A DNA stretch of 64,000 bases from assembly GCA_019925795.1 (NCBI GenBank), contig CM034313.1, positions 20,510,932 through 20,574,931 of the forward strand, in the 5' to 3' direction. Shown here piece after piece: positions 10,767 to 22,865 of this stretch (position 1 is its first letter; each line of letters begins with the position of its first letter). The translations under genes and the position numbers were made by a program. The notes under the pieces were generated by a model. That model worked only from the letters and a program-made list of their open reading frames with translations, was not told the origin of the DNA and made no database searches. The stretch comes from Dendrobium chrysotoxum. Lineage: Eukaryota > Streptophyta > Magnoliopsida > Asparagales > Orchidaceae.

Positions 10767-12311
10767 TTCACCCAAGTAGATAATAACAGAAAAATAAAGT
10801 GCAAAAAATAATCAGAAAGAATACACTAGAGTTTATAGTGGTTCAGTCAACTTGACCCACGTCCACTCCCCAGAGCCTCCCCTCCGGGTATTGCACTAAC
10901 ATAAAAGTGACTCTCCTTTTGCTCCCACAGCAAGGCAGAGAAGCCTGTACAAAAACTCCTTTCCACCAACCCGGTGAGGTAGAGAACCTGAACTCCTTTC
11001 GCTTCATCCTGAAGCAGGCAGAGAACCTGAACTCCTTTCGCTTCCTCCTGAAGCAGGCAGAGAACCTGAACTCCTTTCGCTTCCTCTTGAAGCGGGCAGA
11101 GAACTCGGATCTTCTTACGAATGATCCTCCCATAAAAAACACCGACAAGATGAGAGACGACGAACAGAGAAGACGACTCTGATCCTTGCTTGGAGCAACC
11201 TTTGTGAATCCCTCACAAACTCCCCCTCACAAGATCCTCTCTCTCTCTCTCAAGTTTTCTCTAGAAAGGAAAGTGACAAAAGATTTTTCTTATTGGAAGC
11301 AAAAGATCTTTTATAGGAGGGCTCAAAATTTTCCCTAAATCTTGACTGGTCGACCAATATCATCCAGGACGATCGCTAAATCGTCCAGTACAATCAGTTC
11401 AAAATCACCTGTTTCAGCCTGGATGATCTGGCTCTTCTGGATGATTAGTAGAAAAAGTTGTTCAGATCATCCCGTACGATTCTGCGATCATCCGGGACGA
11501 TTAGTGTAAATTCAGGAATTTTGTCTAGAAGACCGCTCTTATCGTCCAAAGGAACTTGTGCTGTATGACTTCAAAATGACTTGATCATCCAGGATGATAT
11601 TGATATCATCATGTACGATTAGTTCAAAAAGTACCAAAATCGTCCTGATCACCGCTCTGGACATACAGGTGAAGCATGTTGGACGGTCAGAATTTTTAAA
11701 ACATCGTCCCGTACGATCCTGCGATCGTCCAGGATGATATGATCGAATCAATCAGACCTTGATTACTTTCCTTAATCACCAGACTAATTTAGGCATGATT
11801 ATAATGGATCGTCCAGGACGATACACGTATCGTCCAGGACGATCAGATCAAATCTCTAAAAATAAAACTTGCCTAACTTGATCTAGCGGCTGAGAATTTT
11901 TTATTTGAGCCTATCATCCCGTACGATCGATGGATCATCCAATACGATCGGCTTAATCAGACAGACTTAACTTGGTCGCCCTAATTAGGGTTTTTATTTT
12001 CACTGGATCATCGAGAACGATATGAATATCATCCAGGAAGATAAGAATAAAAATTGAACAGAAACTCTAATTCACTCAAGCTCTCCCCCTGAGTGTGTGT
12101 TTACAAGGTTACTTAGCTAGGGGATCAGTTACATAGCATTTGACTCAATAAGATGAAAAAATACATTAGACCTAGATTTCAAAATAGACTGACTCGAGTT
12201 GGACTGGCTTGAACTTGTAATTAAACCTGCGTACCTGAAAGATTAAACAGGAAACCAGAGATAAAAATATTTGCTATCATCAACATCATAATCTTTAAAA
12301 CCAGATTTGCA
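10767..12311 (-). repeat. Sirevirus 5' LTR, truncated
   Basis: Aligns to 3248-4818 from TTTCACCCAAG to AGATTTGCA. The first about 135 bp of the plus-strand LTR (3114-3248), which is the LTR 3' end in element orientation, is missing together with the primer-binding site. TATA box on the minus strand at 11315-11309. Palindromes at about 11360-12040 are more decayed here; many CG sites read TG or CA. Confidence 0.82.
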
Positions 12312-12840
12312 ATAGCTATATCATTCGATCTAGGCATTATTAGCTCACGATTTCTTCTAGCAAAATAAGCATGGATAAACAATAAATTTAGATAATCCAA
12401 AAGCAGTTTAATCCATCCTTTATCAAGGTTAAAATCCTAAACCCTAGTTTACACACTTAGAGCTAATTAGCTTTTCAAATAGTGCGTTTTAAGCTTTCGA
12501 ACAAACTCCACGTTGTTTCTGTTCATCGATTCAATTTAAGTTTAAAATTTCAAGTCTTTTGATTCATCGGGTCGCGAGAATGAGTCAAAAAATGAGTTTA
12601 GGCTGCTTCATGTAACCTGTTTCAGGTGTATGAGATCTCCGCCGTTGATCTTCTGATCAACGGTTGAGATCCCTTCTTCCCACAGTTAGGATCAACCGCA
12701 GATCTGATCCAAGGGTTAACACCGCCGTCCAACTCAATTACGGCCGTTCGTTTTGAATGGCAGAGGATCCGACGGCCTGTGGATGCTGCCGACGTGGATT
12801 AGTGTATGAGTGTGGGGCCCGCCGCCTTAACAATCAGCTG
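12312..12840. other. Non-coding DNA with a perfect 9-bp hairpin
   Basis: No coding signal. At 12642-12663 CCGTTGATC, a TTCT loop and GATCAACGG form a perfect stem. The region around it is GC-richer (12640-12835) than its neighbours and resembles a retroelement leader or U5, but I cannot assign it. Confidence 0.4.
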
Positions 12841-15000
12841 TAAATGACTTAAGTTTTTTTTTAAGAAAACAATCATTAAAATTATTTTAATATATATATA
12901 ACATTTTATATTAAACTTTTCAGAACTTTGATTAAGTTGATTTAAAATTAATTTTGAATTAAATTGTTTAATTTTTTTTAATGAATTAAAATATTAAAGA
13001 TTTATTTAATAGTAAATTAAACATTACTTAAATATCTTTAATAGTAAACTCAAAGATTTTATTTTAAGATATTTAAAAATTTTATAAAAAAAAAAATTAA
13101 AATATTTATTATAAAATCAGATTTAAGTTGAGTTATTTTATTTAAACACATTAAGTAATTTAAATATTCTAATATTTGATTAGTATTAACGTAAATATTT
13201 ATGTTAAGATTTCAAATAATATTTTAAATATTTTAATTAATAAAAAATTTTATTTTAAGTGATTTTAAAATTTCAAAAATAATTAAAACTTAATTAAATT
13301 TAATTTAAGAAATATTTTAAGTATTATTTAATTTTAAATCAATTTAAATACATTAATTAACCTTAAGCCTTAAAAATTTAAATTAAATTCAAATTAATTC
13401 AATAAAATATAAATGAGGCATAAAAATTTATAGAATTTTAGATACTTTGATTTAAAATTAATTTTAAGATCTAAGATTGGTCTATTTTAAATAATTTAAA
13501 TTATTATATTATTTTAATATTCAATTAATATTTAATTAAATATTATATTAAATATTTCAAAATTTAAAATTTAATTTCAAATAAATTTAAAAAAAAACAG
13601 AAGATCTCGCAAGTCTTTAAAAATTATTTTAATTATATTTTTAATCATTCTATTTTAAAACTTATACACTAGATATATATGTATATATCTATCTATATGT
13701 ATATTTTGAAATTTATTTTAAAATTATATTTATTTAAATTTTTAATTCTTGAGAGGTCTCTTGAAATTTTAAATATTGATTGAGCATACTTGAATAGCAT
13801 TAATGTGGAGTGGTGATTATTCAATGAGTAATTGCTTAAGTTAATTACTCATTGAATAATCTTTTAATTAATTAAGTCATTTTAATCCTTGCATGCTTAA
13901 GTTGCACACACCACCTAGCTTTAAGGGTCTCCTAGACTTAGGAATTGATTGTATTTGTGTATGAATGCATATGTTGAGTCAAGGGTTAGCAAAACTTTGA
14001 TTCAAACCCATTTAAATTTAGTGTCATTAAGGATAATAATTAAGGACTTTGGTTAGAGGACTTAGAAAAATTAAAATAATTAGGATTCATATCCTATTGA
14101 CCTAAGATTTGAACCAATCAAACTTAGTGACATGTTTAGCTTATAGAAATTTCTCCACTGAATTTTGAAGTCATTAAGCCCCTTAATTAACTTAATCAAA
14201 ATTAAACCTTAATGAAGCATTAAAACCTTCCAAAAATTCTTATAAATTAAATTTAAATCCAAAAATAACAAATATGACTTCTAACTGACTAGAATTAAAT
14301 CCTTAATCAATAAAAAATAAAAGCCCCTTGACTGGACTTTAAAATCAAGCTTAATTTAATTTTAAATCAAATTAAATAATTAATTAATTTAATTAATTAA
14401 AAATAATTAAAAAATTACAAAAATCTCTCAAATACTTGATAATCACTCCTTAGATCATTCCTGATCTTTGGAGGGGATTTCAAGAAGTTTGGAGGTCATT
14501 TGGATTCAAATCATCAAAAGCCTTCTAATTAAATAAATTAAATAATTCAAATAATACTCAAAACTTCAAAAATTCATAACTAATTCAAATGAACTCCAAA
14601 TTGAGAAAAATCAAAGGCATTCAACTCATATTAAGGTCTAATATTTATCAAAAATATCAAATTTCTAGAAATCATTCAAATTTGAAAAAAGTCAACTTTT
14701 GGTAAAACTTAATTCAAAATCAAGTCAAAACTTCAGACCTTCATAATAAATATAGAAAAATCAAATTCTAGCGTACTTATAGTCTAACTGATCTTATTAA
14801 GGTCTAGTATTTTATAAAAATATTAATATTCTAGAATTTAAGCTTAATCAAATGAATCCTAAATTAAATTATTAAAATAATCCAAAAAATTTCAAAATTC
14901 AATAAATCTTTTAAAATTCCAGAAAATATTAATTTAACATTAAAAATAATAACTAATCCATTTGAATAAAATTTATCAACTCTCAAACTCTTAATCAAAT
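12841..15000. other. Extremely AT-rich non-coding tract
   Basis: Dominated by TTAA, AATTTAAAT and similar words, with a TATATATGTATATATC stretch at about 13672-13690. There are no ORFs of note and no recognised element ends. Either an old retroelement interior or plain intergenic DNA. Confidence 0.5.
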
Positions 15001-17310
15001 CAAATTCAATTAATCATACCGAGTAACCCGGGCCTACGAGGCCATTAAATTAGACCTAAGGAAGGTGAAATAAACTTCATGGCCTCGGTGTGCAATAAAG
15101 GTGGTATCCAACAAACAATTAAAATCAATTTTAAAATAATTTCAAATCATTAAGACTTAAACTCATATTAAAATTTCTTTAAGCCTTTCAACCAACCAGA
15201 ACATCAAGCAACTTCAATCAAGTGCCATATTTAAGATATATCAAAGCCACACAACCTCCTACACACTTTAGATGGTTTGCTAGGACAACCAACTCTAGTC
15301 TTAGGCTAGGATGGTGTTTACTTTTCTGCTACTTGCATGTGCCGGGTTTTTCATGATTTTTATTACATGCTGGTTGTTAGACTTAAGTAATTGATATTGA
15401 TTTGATTGTTTATTTAATTTCTATAATCTGTGATGTGATTGATTGTACGTTAGATCTACCCCTAGGTTAGGGATATTTTGTACTAATTCAATATTATGCA
15501 GGTGGCCATGCTCGTACAGGGTATTTAAAATTAAAAAGGGCAACGTAATTAAGCTTTAAATTGACAATGTTTTCTGCAGGCACTTCAAAAATGCTTAAGA
15601 CCCCCTTTAAATTAAAAGAGCATGTCCAAGCATGGCTATGAATTTGAGCATTTAAATTACAATATATTAACTGCTTGGGATGTCAAATATTAACTGTTGA
15701 TTATTAGGATAACCCTGTAGGTTGTTGAGTAGATTTTTAATTTCTATTGATGTTATTTAATTTGAATTGAGTTGTAAAATGCTAAATGCTTTGAGAATGG
15801 GATTTTTAAACATTCAATTTGAAATCCAAAGAGGAAGGGACGTCCCTTAGGGGAGAGTTTCATTCCATTTAGAGATCCAAATCAGGATGACTTTTAAAGT
15901 ATCCAAAGAGAAAAGATAACACCCCTATTCATGGGGAGTTTCTTTTCATTTGGATATCCAGACCCGACGATCCAAGGAGTTCTAAGAAGATGAAGAAGTA
16001 AAGAACGAGAAGAATCTCAAATCTCAAAGTCACTTGAGTCTTAGGAATAGAATCCAAGTTGTAGTTAGTGGTACCCGGCCACTTTTAAATTTAAGTAATT
16101 CTATGTTGTAATTAAGTGGCACTTGCCACATGGACTTTCAATTTGAATTCTAATTTAACTGATTTGATTAATGTTGATTGTCTGATTTTGATTGTGATTA
16201 AGAATTTATGTCCTTTTAATAGTTTTTTTGGTGATTATTGCATGTCGATTTGATTTAGCTTGGAATCTGATTAGAGGCTCGTGAGGACACGTTTAAAACT
16301 ATTTCAACTTAAACAAAATTAAAAGATTTAAGCTCACATAGCAACTCTAACATTTTAAGAAGTAAGCCTGGGATCGCCGGGGGTTTTTCGTAAGCATATT
16401 TTTTGCACTTTCTTTCCATTTGTTAGGTACCTCCCCGCCTGTGAGTTTTAGCAGACTACATGGCCTATGAGGGTGCAGTTCTGTCCAAGGGGATCTGTGC
16501 ATCTCTAGGATAAAACTATTTTTAAGCCTAATTTTAAAACTTCTTTATTCTGATTTAAGCATTTTAATCGAGTCAACCAGCATGCATCGCATTAGAAATA
16601 AATTAAAAAGTGTCAAAATCTTTAATTATATTTCTAGTTTAAGTATTTCACCCAACATAAGTTAAGGGGTCAATTAGGAATATGCTCTAGATGTCGGCCC
16701 CGTTCTCTTTAAACTAATCCAAAATAATGTTCCTAACCACTCTTTCATAAAAGACCTAACTCATGATTTTGAATCATTTAGGTGGTTTAGCTGGCTCCCC
16801 AATCTAGGCCGGGGTAAGTCCAGGATTGCATTGCATTAGCTAGGATCTGGGACACTAATTTTTAGTACCCATTTTAGACTTGGGATCTGAGGTAGATTTT
16901 TAATCTTAAGACCTCAACCTCCGGGGATCTAATTCCCACTTTCTAATAAAATCAATCATTCAAAACTTAAATTTTTTTCCATCAAATTCAACCCCAACAC
17001 ATAGGATAGACTGGGGCATTTTTGAATTATTTCAGAATCCTAAGTGCCTCCTACCTCTCTTCCTTTGACCTCCAGAAAGAACTGTTCAACCTTGAACCAG
17101 TCTCATTTAAAAATTCCAACTCCTACCTCCTTTAACATCAAACTTCGAAATCTTAAATGAAATTTGTATCGCTATTTTAATTGAGAGTATTCGTAGGAAG
17201 ATTTTTAGTTTTCCTACGATGTAATTAACTACGAGGGCTTACGCTTGTAGGAAATTTAGAAACCCAGACTTGATTTTCAAAAATCAAAATTTTTAAAACC
17301 CTTAATTAAT
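15001..17310. other. Unassigned non-coding repeat-like DNA
   Basis: No ORF above background. Two similar blocks around 15830-15890 and 15905-15960 (AAAGAG, then GGGGAGAGTTTC or GGGGAGTTTC, then TTTGGATATCC or TTTAGAGATCC) form a local duplication. Near 17190-17222 CGTAGGAA and TTCCTACG make an inverted repeat. Composition suggests an old LTR retrotransposon, unproven. Confidence 0.4.
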
Positions 17311-18650
17311 TACCTTTTTCTCCCTCCTGGAGAAGGCAGAGAACCTCAGCTCCTTTTCCTCCCTCCTAGAGAAGGCAGAGAACCTTGAGAACTAGACTAA
17401 GAAGCCTTCTCCCTAGAGAGCTCCCAAAAGACTCACCAAGACCATAGGAGGAGCAAGGATGCAACTAGCCCGGAGCAACCGTGTGATCCCCTCACACTAC
17501 TTCTCCGTCACGCTCAAGCTCATCTTTTCCTTCCTCTCATAAACCCTGATTTTCTTCTCAAAAGCTCCCTCTCAGAGTTCCTTCTTCAGTCACGTTCCTC
17601 TCATAGCATATTTGTAAATAGAATTAAAATATGACTTTTATAATAGACTTCAAGAAATCCTAAAAATTCAAGTTAGCCGTCATTGTTTATAGTACGATCC
17701 AAGTTTATATAGTACGATCAGTTTAAAATTAGTCCCGTCCAATATGATGTAAATAGTCGCTCAAATGAACTATTCAAATTTTATGAACACATCAAACCGT
17801 ACGATCCAGAGATCATCCAGTATGATCTGTTTAATTTCTTTTATTTGTACGGGATGATTCCTGGGACTACTAAAAGTCATCTCTATCACTCGTCTAATAT
17901 TGTTCTCATCTTACAGTACGATTAGTTAATTTAAGTAAATCATCTAGTACGATATGAATATCATACAGTATGATTATTTCAAAAATTATAGCTTTATTTG
18001 GTATGATCTTTGGGATGACCAAAATTGTCTCTACCAGTCATTTAATACGATCGACATCGTATAATACGATTAGTTCAAAAATTAAGGTTTTGTTTGGTAC
18101 GTTCTCTGGGATGACCAGATTTCATCTCTGTCAGTCATCTGGTGTGATCGACATTATACAGTACGATCAATAATCATTAATTAAACCATACTTTGATTGA
18201 CTAATTATGGGGATTAATTTTAGCAAGATTTGAAATATTCGTATAGTACGATTCACATTGTACAATACTACTAATTCAAAACTCAATTTCAAAATCTTAC
18301 TTAAATTAATTTGGCAGTTAAGGTTTTGAGATCAAAAATGAATCATACAGTATGATCTCGATCGTATAATATGATTAGTTCATAGAAACTAGATTTCCTA
18401 ATTAGCTGTTAAGCTTATTTTCAGATAACAGATCATACAGTACGATTGAAAATCATACAGTATGATTTATAAAAAGAAATTAAACTTTTTTAAAAAATTC
18501 TCTCCCCCTGCGTGTGTGCATGATCACCCAATTTACATGCACTCTTATGTGGCCCAGTCTAAAGAAATAGAAAACAAAGAAAATAAAAACTATAGACTCT
18601 TTTACATCCTATTCTACTCAATTTTATGTCTTCAGAAATCTTGAGCAGTG
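17311..18650 (-). repeat. Sirevirus LTR fragment, minus orientation
   Basis: 17315-17560 matches the promoter-downstream part of the 3.1-kb LTR (GGCAGAGAACC repeats, then CGGAGCAACCGTGTGATCCC, then CTCAAGCTC). 17690-18470 is an array of decayed palindromes (CAGTACGAT, CATACAGTATGAT), and 18500-18530 matches the CTCTCCCCCTG-GTGTGTG end. It lacks the outer ends of the LTR. It is followed by gag sequence in the opposite orientation, so the join is a rearrangement. Confidence 0.65.
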
Positions 18651-18719
18651 TATATTTTACCTAAAATGTTAGTTTTCACAGATTAAAGTAATATCTAAAA
18701 TATTTAAGGAAGAATGTAA

Positions 18720-19300
18720 TAATTCAATCAATATTATTTATCATTATCAAAATGACAGACTAGGGATCCTGGATTGCAACACACGTATTATTAATAGTAT
18801 GAAAATTGATATTCCTTATATTGAATGGAGTTAAAAGGATAGAGAATTTTCTCAGTTAAATACTAAATGTCATAAGTATTTTTACTGTGCTTTGAAATCT
18901 GAGCACTATATTTGTGTATCAACATGTACTACTAGAAAGAAAATTTGGGATAGACTGTGCATTACATATGAAGGAACTAGTGAAGTAAAATAGTCTAGAT
19001 TAAACACCTTAATACATGAATACGAACTCTTTTGTATGAAACCTGATGAATCAATATCAAAAATATACAATAGGTTCACAAAGATAGTGACATCCCTAGA
19101 TATATTAGGTAGAGAATAGTCTAATTCTTAAAAAGTTAATAAAATCCTACGTTGCCTACCTAGTGCATATGATGCTAAAATTATTATAATTACTAAATCA
19201 AAGATCTGAATGTCTATTCTATTGATAATTTGCTTGGGTCACTCATTGCCTATAAGTAAGGCGTGAGTCAAAGACTAAATGATGCAAGTGATAAAAAGAA
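18720..19300 (+). pseudogene. Sirevirus gag relic
   Basis: The plus strand reads through stops and frameshifts as the UBN2-type Gag domain: KIDIPYIEWS, IWDRLCITYEGTSEVK, TAG (18991-18993), SRLNTLIHEYELF, MKPDESISKIYNRFTKIVTSLD, KVNKILRCLPSAYDAKI, IDNLLGSLIAY. It aligns well to the gag at 10302-10766 on the other strand, including a TAG at the same codon. It covers roughly the middle and C-terminal half of the domain and cannot be translated. Confidence 0.75.
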
Positions 19301-19960
19301 AGTTTGAAAATTAAAAAAAAAATGTTGTTTTGTGTTTTTCTTTTAAATTTGTTTTATGATTGTTTGTATTGGTTCTTTTATTTATTTTTTTTATTTGTTT
19401 TATATTCTTTTTATGGAACTTTCCTGATCATCACACACCACTTTCAGAATTTTATTCACATCATACTGTATGATTTAATATCATACTATATGATCTTTAA
19501 AAAAATACTAAATCACTGATCACATCACATCCAATGGCTAATATTGATCAATTATTGGAGATCGTATTATACAAACACGTATTTCATACTGTACACTACA
19601 TGTGATAATAGATGTTAGACAAAATGAATTTGGTCGGTGTGATATTTAATATCACATCATAATGTATGAACACATGTTCGTACAGGATGATATGACCAGT
19701 CAATGATCATCCAGATTATCACCTCAGGAAAAACATCTTCTCTATAATCGTCTAGTATGATTCTGATCGTACTGCATGATAAGACCACCTTTTTAACTGA
19801 TCAGACTGGACGAAATTGGATGCACTCGATTGTAATGTATGATGTCTCTATCATACTGTATGATATGGCCATTCTATTTAAGGAGAGGAAATTCAAAGCT
19901 TTTCTTCACTCAATTCTTATTCCACCACTCTTCTCTTCTCTCTAAGATCTCAATCTTTGA
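19301..19960 (+). promoter_or_regulatory. Decayed palindrome array and TATA-like box before accessory ORF copy 1
   Basis: 19304-19440 is T-rich non-coding DNA. From about 19455 there are decayed copies of the 15-bp palindrome, such as ATCATACTGTATGAT (near 19460), CATACTATATGAT (near 19482), GATCGTACTGCATGAT (near 19766) and TATCATACTGTATGATA (near 19850). A TATA-like TATTTAA at 19875-19881 sits in the same local context as the TATA box of copy 2, followed by a pyrimidine-rich leader and the ATG at 19962. Most changes are CG to TG or CA, as expected from decay of methylated C. Confidence 0.5.
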
Positions 19961-19961
19961 A

Positions 19962-20853
19962 ATGGCTAGAGGAAAACATTCACGAGCTCTAGTAGGAAGT
20001 ACTTCTCAATGCCTCGTGGATCTTCGGTTTACCGAAGCTGCTGATGAAGAGGCTTACAATCGATATAAAATTATCAGGAACACACCTTCCAAGATCATAA
20101 ACCAGGAAGTTTTAAACTTCCAGGTACTCCCTCTCTCTTTGCTCGCACTACCCTTCAGTTTATTCTCACACTTGCCTACCTATTTAATTCTAAACTTATT
20201 TTCAATTTTTTTGCTAGTCTCTAATTAATAGTGATGATACTATCCTCCAATCTTACGTAAATAGGAGGCCTATCAAAATTACCTACCAAGATTTTCATGA
20301 ATTCCTCCACCTTTCCACAATTGGAAAAAAAGTTCACCTTCTAGCTTTAAATCCTGACTATAACTGGACCCTTATAAACACCACCCTTAGGAAATCAAAT
20401 CTTAGATACTACATCGCCCATGTCAATACCATAATGCAAGATGCTAGAATTATCTAGCATATCCTTCGCAACTCAATAATTCCTAAAGCTGGGGATCGAA
20501 TTAACATCACACCTCTTCTATCCATGACTACCTACATCAAAATGGCTGATATAGATTTCAATGTAGCTAATCAAATCATTCAATATCTTGAAAATCTAAT
20601 ATGCATTCGATATCCTAGACATAAAAGAAAGCTAAAACTTGCCTTAGGTCACATAATTGCTTTCGTCCTTAAATCTATATACAGCTTCCAATTCCCTGCA
20701 CCCCTAGATCACCTTCCAATTTTCTATTCTAATTGCTCCTTCCATGTCCTTCACAATGCTCCCCATCGCAATGTTCACTATATGGATGATGACCTAATGG
20801 AAGCAGAAGGAGGTCCACCACTAGCACCAGTTCCAACACCATCACCTGTCTAG
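19962..20853 (+). pseudogene. Sirevirus accessory ORF, copy 1 (spliced, with in-frame TAG)
   Basis: Exon 1 is 19962-20123 (54 codons, MARGKHSRALVG). A GT-AG intron of 94 nt (20124-20217: CAG|GTACTC ... TTTTTGCTAG|TCT) joins in phase 0 to exon 2 from 20218. Exon 2 is open to a single TAG at 20455-20457 (DARII-stop-HILRNSIIPKAG) and then to TAG 20851-20853. It aligns along its length with copy 2 at 27980-29098, strongest in SIIPKAGDR, ITPLLS, LALGHII and DHLPIFYS. It resembles the family annotated in plants as putative plant transposon protein domain. It lies between pol-proximal sequence and the 3' LTR, where some Sireviruses carry an env-like ORF. No signal peptide or membrane segment is evident. 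Function unknown. Confidence 0.65.
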
Positions 20854-21290
20854 CAGCAGTCTCGGTATGATATATTGGTTCAGCAGTTTGACTAGTGGAA
20901 GGCTCATTTTATCTTCTACATACCAGAGAAGCAACAACAGCATGACAATGATATGGCTCACTTTGATAACTATGTAGCACAGCAGTAGCAACAGCACATC
21001 AATGACATGGCTTAGTTCAGAGAGCAGTTTTCCTCCTTCCTCTAATGTCAAAAGGGGGAGTAGTTTGTTATTAGTAGATTATACTTTGTGTTAGAATGCT
21101 TAATCTAATATTTTTTTTATTTTTATTTCCTATTATTTGTGTATGCATTATTTTTATTTTTAAAAAAATTACTATTAAAAAACCTCCTTATTTTTGAAAG
21201 ATTCATCTAGCAAGGGGGAGTTTAGAAATTAGCAAAAATATATTTGAGATTTTTACCAATAATGTTTGCCATCATGAAAAAGGGGAAGAT
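20854..21290 (+). other. Gln-rich frame remnant and polypurine tracts
   Basis: After the TAG at 20851 the same frame continues as Gln-rich sequence (QQSRYD, EKQQQHDND, VAQQ) interrupted only by TAG stops until about 21042, so the original ORF was probably longer. Polypurine tracts follow: TCAAAAGGGGGAG at about 21047-21060, AGCAAGGGGGAG near 21210, and GAAAAAGGGGAAGATT at 21276-21291 next to the LTR. Confidence 0.6.
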
Positions 21291-22795
21291 TGTTGTAAAT
21301 CTGGACCTAAGTCCTGTGATTTTGATGATAATAAATATTTTTGGATTCCTTACTATGTTATCTCCTGTTAACTATTATTATTATATATCTACTTTTTCCT
21401 ATACACTAACATTTTAGGTCTATCGTATGCTTGCAAGTTTGATCAACTCAAGATTGGATAGACTAGGATTAAGTATTTCATGAAATATTTATAATTTTAA
21501 TTCCTATGTATTTTTATCTTTCTTGAGTCAAGTCATGCATTTGGTGGATACTAAGCTTGTTAACTATGCACATACATAGTAAAGGGAGTGACTTAGTGAT
21601 AATATCATAAGTTGGCTTTTTTGAACTAATCGTACTATACAATCTATATCGTACTGATGATCAGCTAATTAGAAAATAATTAAAATGACCAATTATGATA
21701 ATTAATGCAAGATAAACTAAATATATTGTATGATGTATATCGTACAAGATGATTAATTATAATCAGGATCCCAACCGCCAATCATAATTTAGGTAATATT
21801 TTGAAATTCAAATTTTATACTCATTATACTATAATTATATTATACGATGTAATTAAATCTTACCTAAATTAATCCTGTGATTAGAGAATGAATTTTGATT
21901 AATTGATCTAGTCAGATTAACAGGATGATTTAACCAATCGTATTATATGACCTGATTCCTGTATGAGATGATAATTAAATCATCATCAATCGTGCGGGAT
22001 GATAATCTAAGTCATTTATACTAATCATACAGGGCGATGTTCTAAATTATCCTGGACGGCCAGCTCAATTCTTTGAACTGATCGTACAACACCTACCTCT
22101 TCGCACAATTCTAGCAGGAACTTTGAACTAATCATACTGGGCGATCCATGATCGTACTGTACAATCAGTGTCGCCATAATTAAATTTAGGGCTTTTTGTG
22201 AGGCCTTGTATTTAATCTCTCTCATTGACTTATTTCAAGTCTTTGGATACTGAGTGTTCTTGAGAGGGAGCTTTGAGAAGAAGATCTTGGAGAGCTTTAG
22301 AAGAAGAGGGAGAGCTTGTGTGTGAGGAAGAAGTAGTGTGATGGGTTCACACGGTTGCTCCAAGCAAGTGTCATGCCGTATTCCTCTAAGTGTCTGCCTA
22401 AGTTTCTTTGGTGGCTCTGGGGAGAAATTCTTTAGCTCAAGGATGTGGTTCTCTACCATCACCAGGAGGGTGAGAAAGGAGTTCAAGGTACTCTGCTTTC
22501 TCCAAGAGGGAGAAATAGATTGAAGGTCCGCTGCCATCGCCTGGAGGGTGACAAAGCTTGCAGCTCTCCACCACACCGGGTTTGGTGGAAGTGATTTATG
22601 TAAGGGCTTCTCCTCCTTGCTGCAGGGGCAAAAGGAGAGACACTAAAGTGGTAGTGCAATACTCAGAGAGGAGGACTCTAGGGAGTGGACGTAGGTAATT
22701 ATTAGACCGAACCACTATAAATCTCTGGTGTATTTATTCTAATTTTTATTTTTCACATTTTACTTTATGCATTTTAATTCTATTATAATTACTTT
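21291..22795 (+). repeat. Sirevirus LTR, plus orientation, 3' end missing
   Basis: Starts TGTTGTAAATCTGG after the polypurine tract, matching the LTR start of the 3.1-12.3 kb element (TGTAAATCTGG). Decayed palindromes run from 21640 to 22170, a weak TATA-like TATTTAA is at about 22210, and the GC-rich transcribed part (GGTTCACACGGTTGCTCCAAGC at 22345, split at about position 20 by variants) is shared with 30820. It ends at the equivalent of about 31210 of the 29.4-kb LTR, where the LINE poly-T begins, so about 230 bp are lost. Confidence 0.75.
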
Positions 22796-22865
22796 TTTTT
22801 TTAAGAAATGCAAAGAGCAATTTTATTGAAAATCAAAAAGCAAGAACTAAGTGATAGATCCCCTA

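Larger units (their letters stand above)
3114..12311 (-). mobile_element. Sirevirus-type Ty1/copia retrotransposon, decayed
   Basis: On the minus strand the order is 5' LTR (10767-12311), gag, protease, integrase, RT, RNase H, about 1.5 kb of non-coding DNA with polypurine tracts, and 3' LTR (3114-4818). Integrase before RT is the Ty1/copia order. The RNase H signature (HSRTKHIDIRHHF), the long 3' non-coding stretch, multiple polypurine tracts and palindrome-rich LTRs fit Sireviruses (SIRE/Maximus). The copy is dead: frameshifts and stops interrupt gag, protease and RT. A deletion removes the end of the 5' LTR, the primer-binding site and the gag N-terminus. No matching target-site duplication was found (TGCCC on the left, ATAGC on the right). 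Confidence 0.88.

Noticed and set aside
19304..19519. Plus ORF rich in Phe, Leu and Tyr that looks like a membrane protein
   Set aside because: It is a T-rich low-complexity stretch between the gag relic and the palindrome array; the hydrophobic residues come from TTT and TAT runs. The same applies to 29115-29428.
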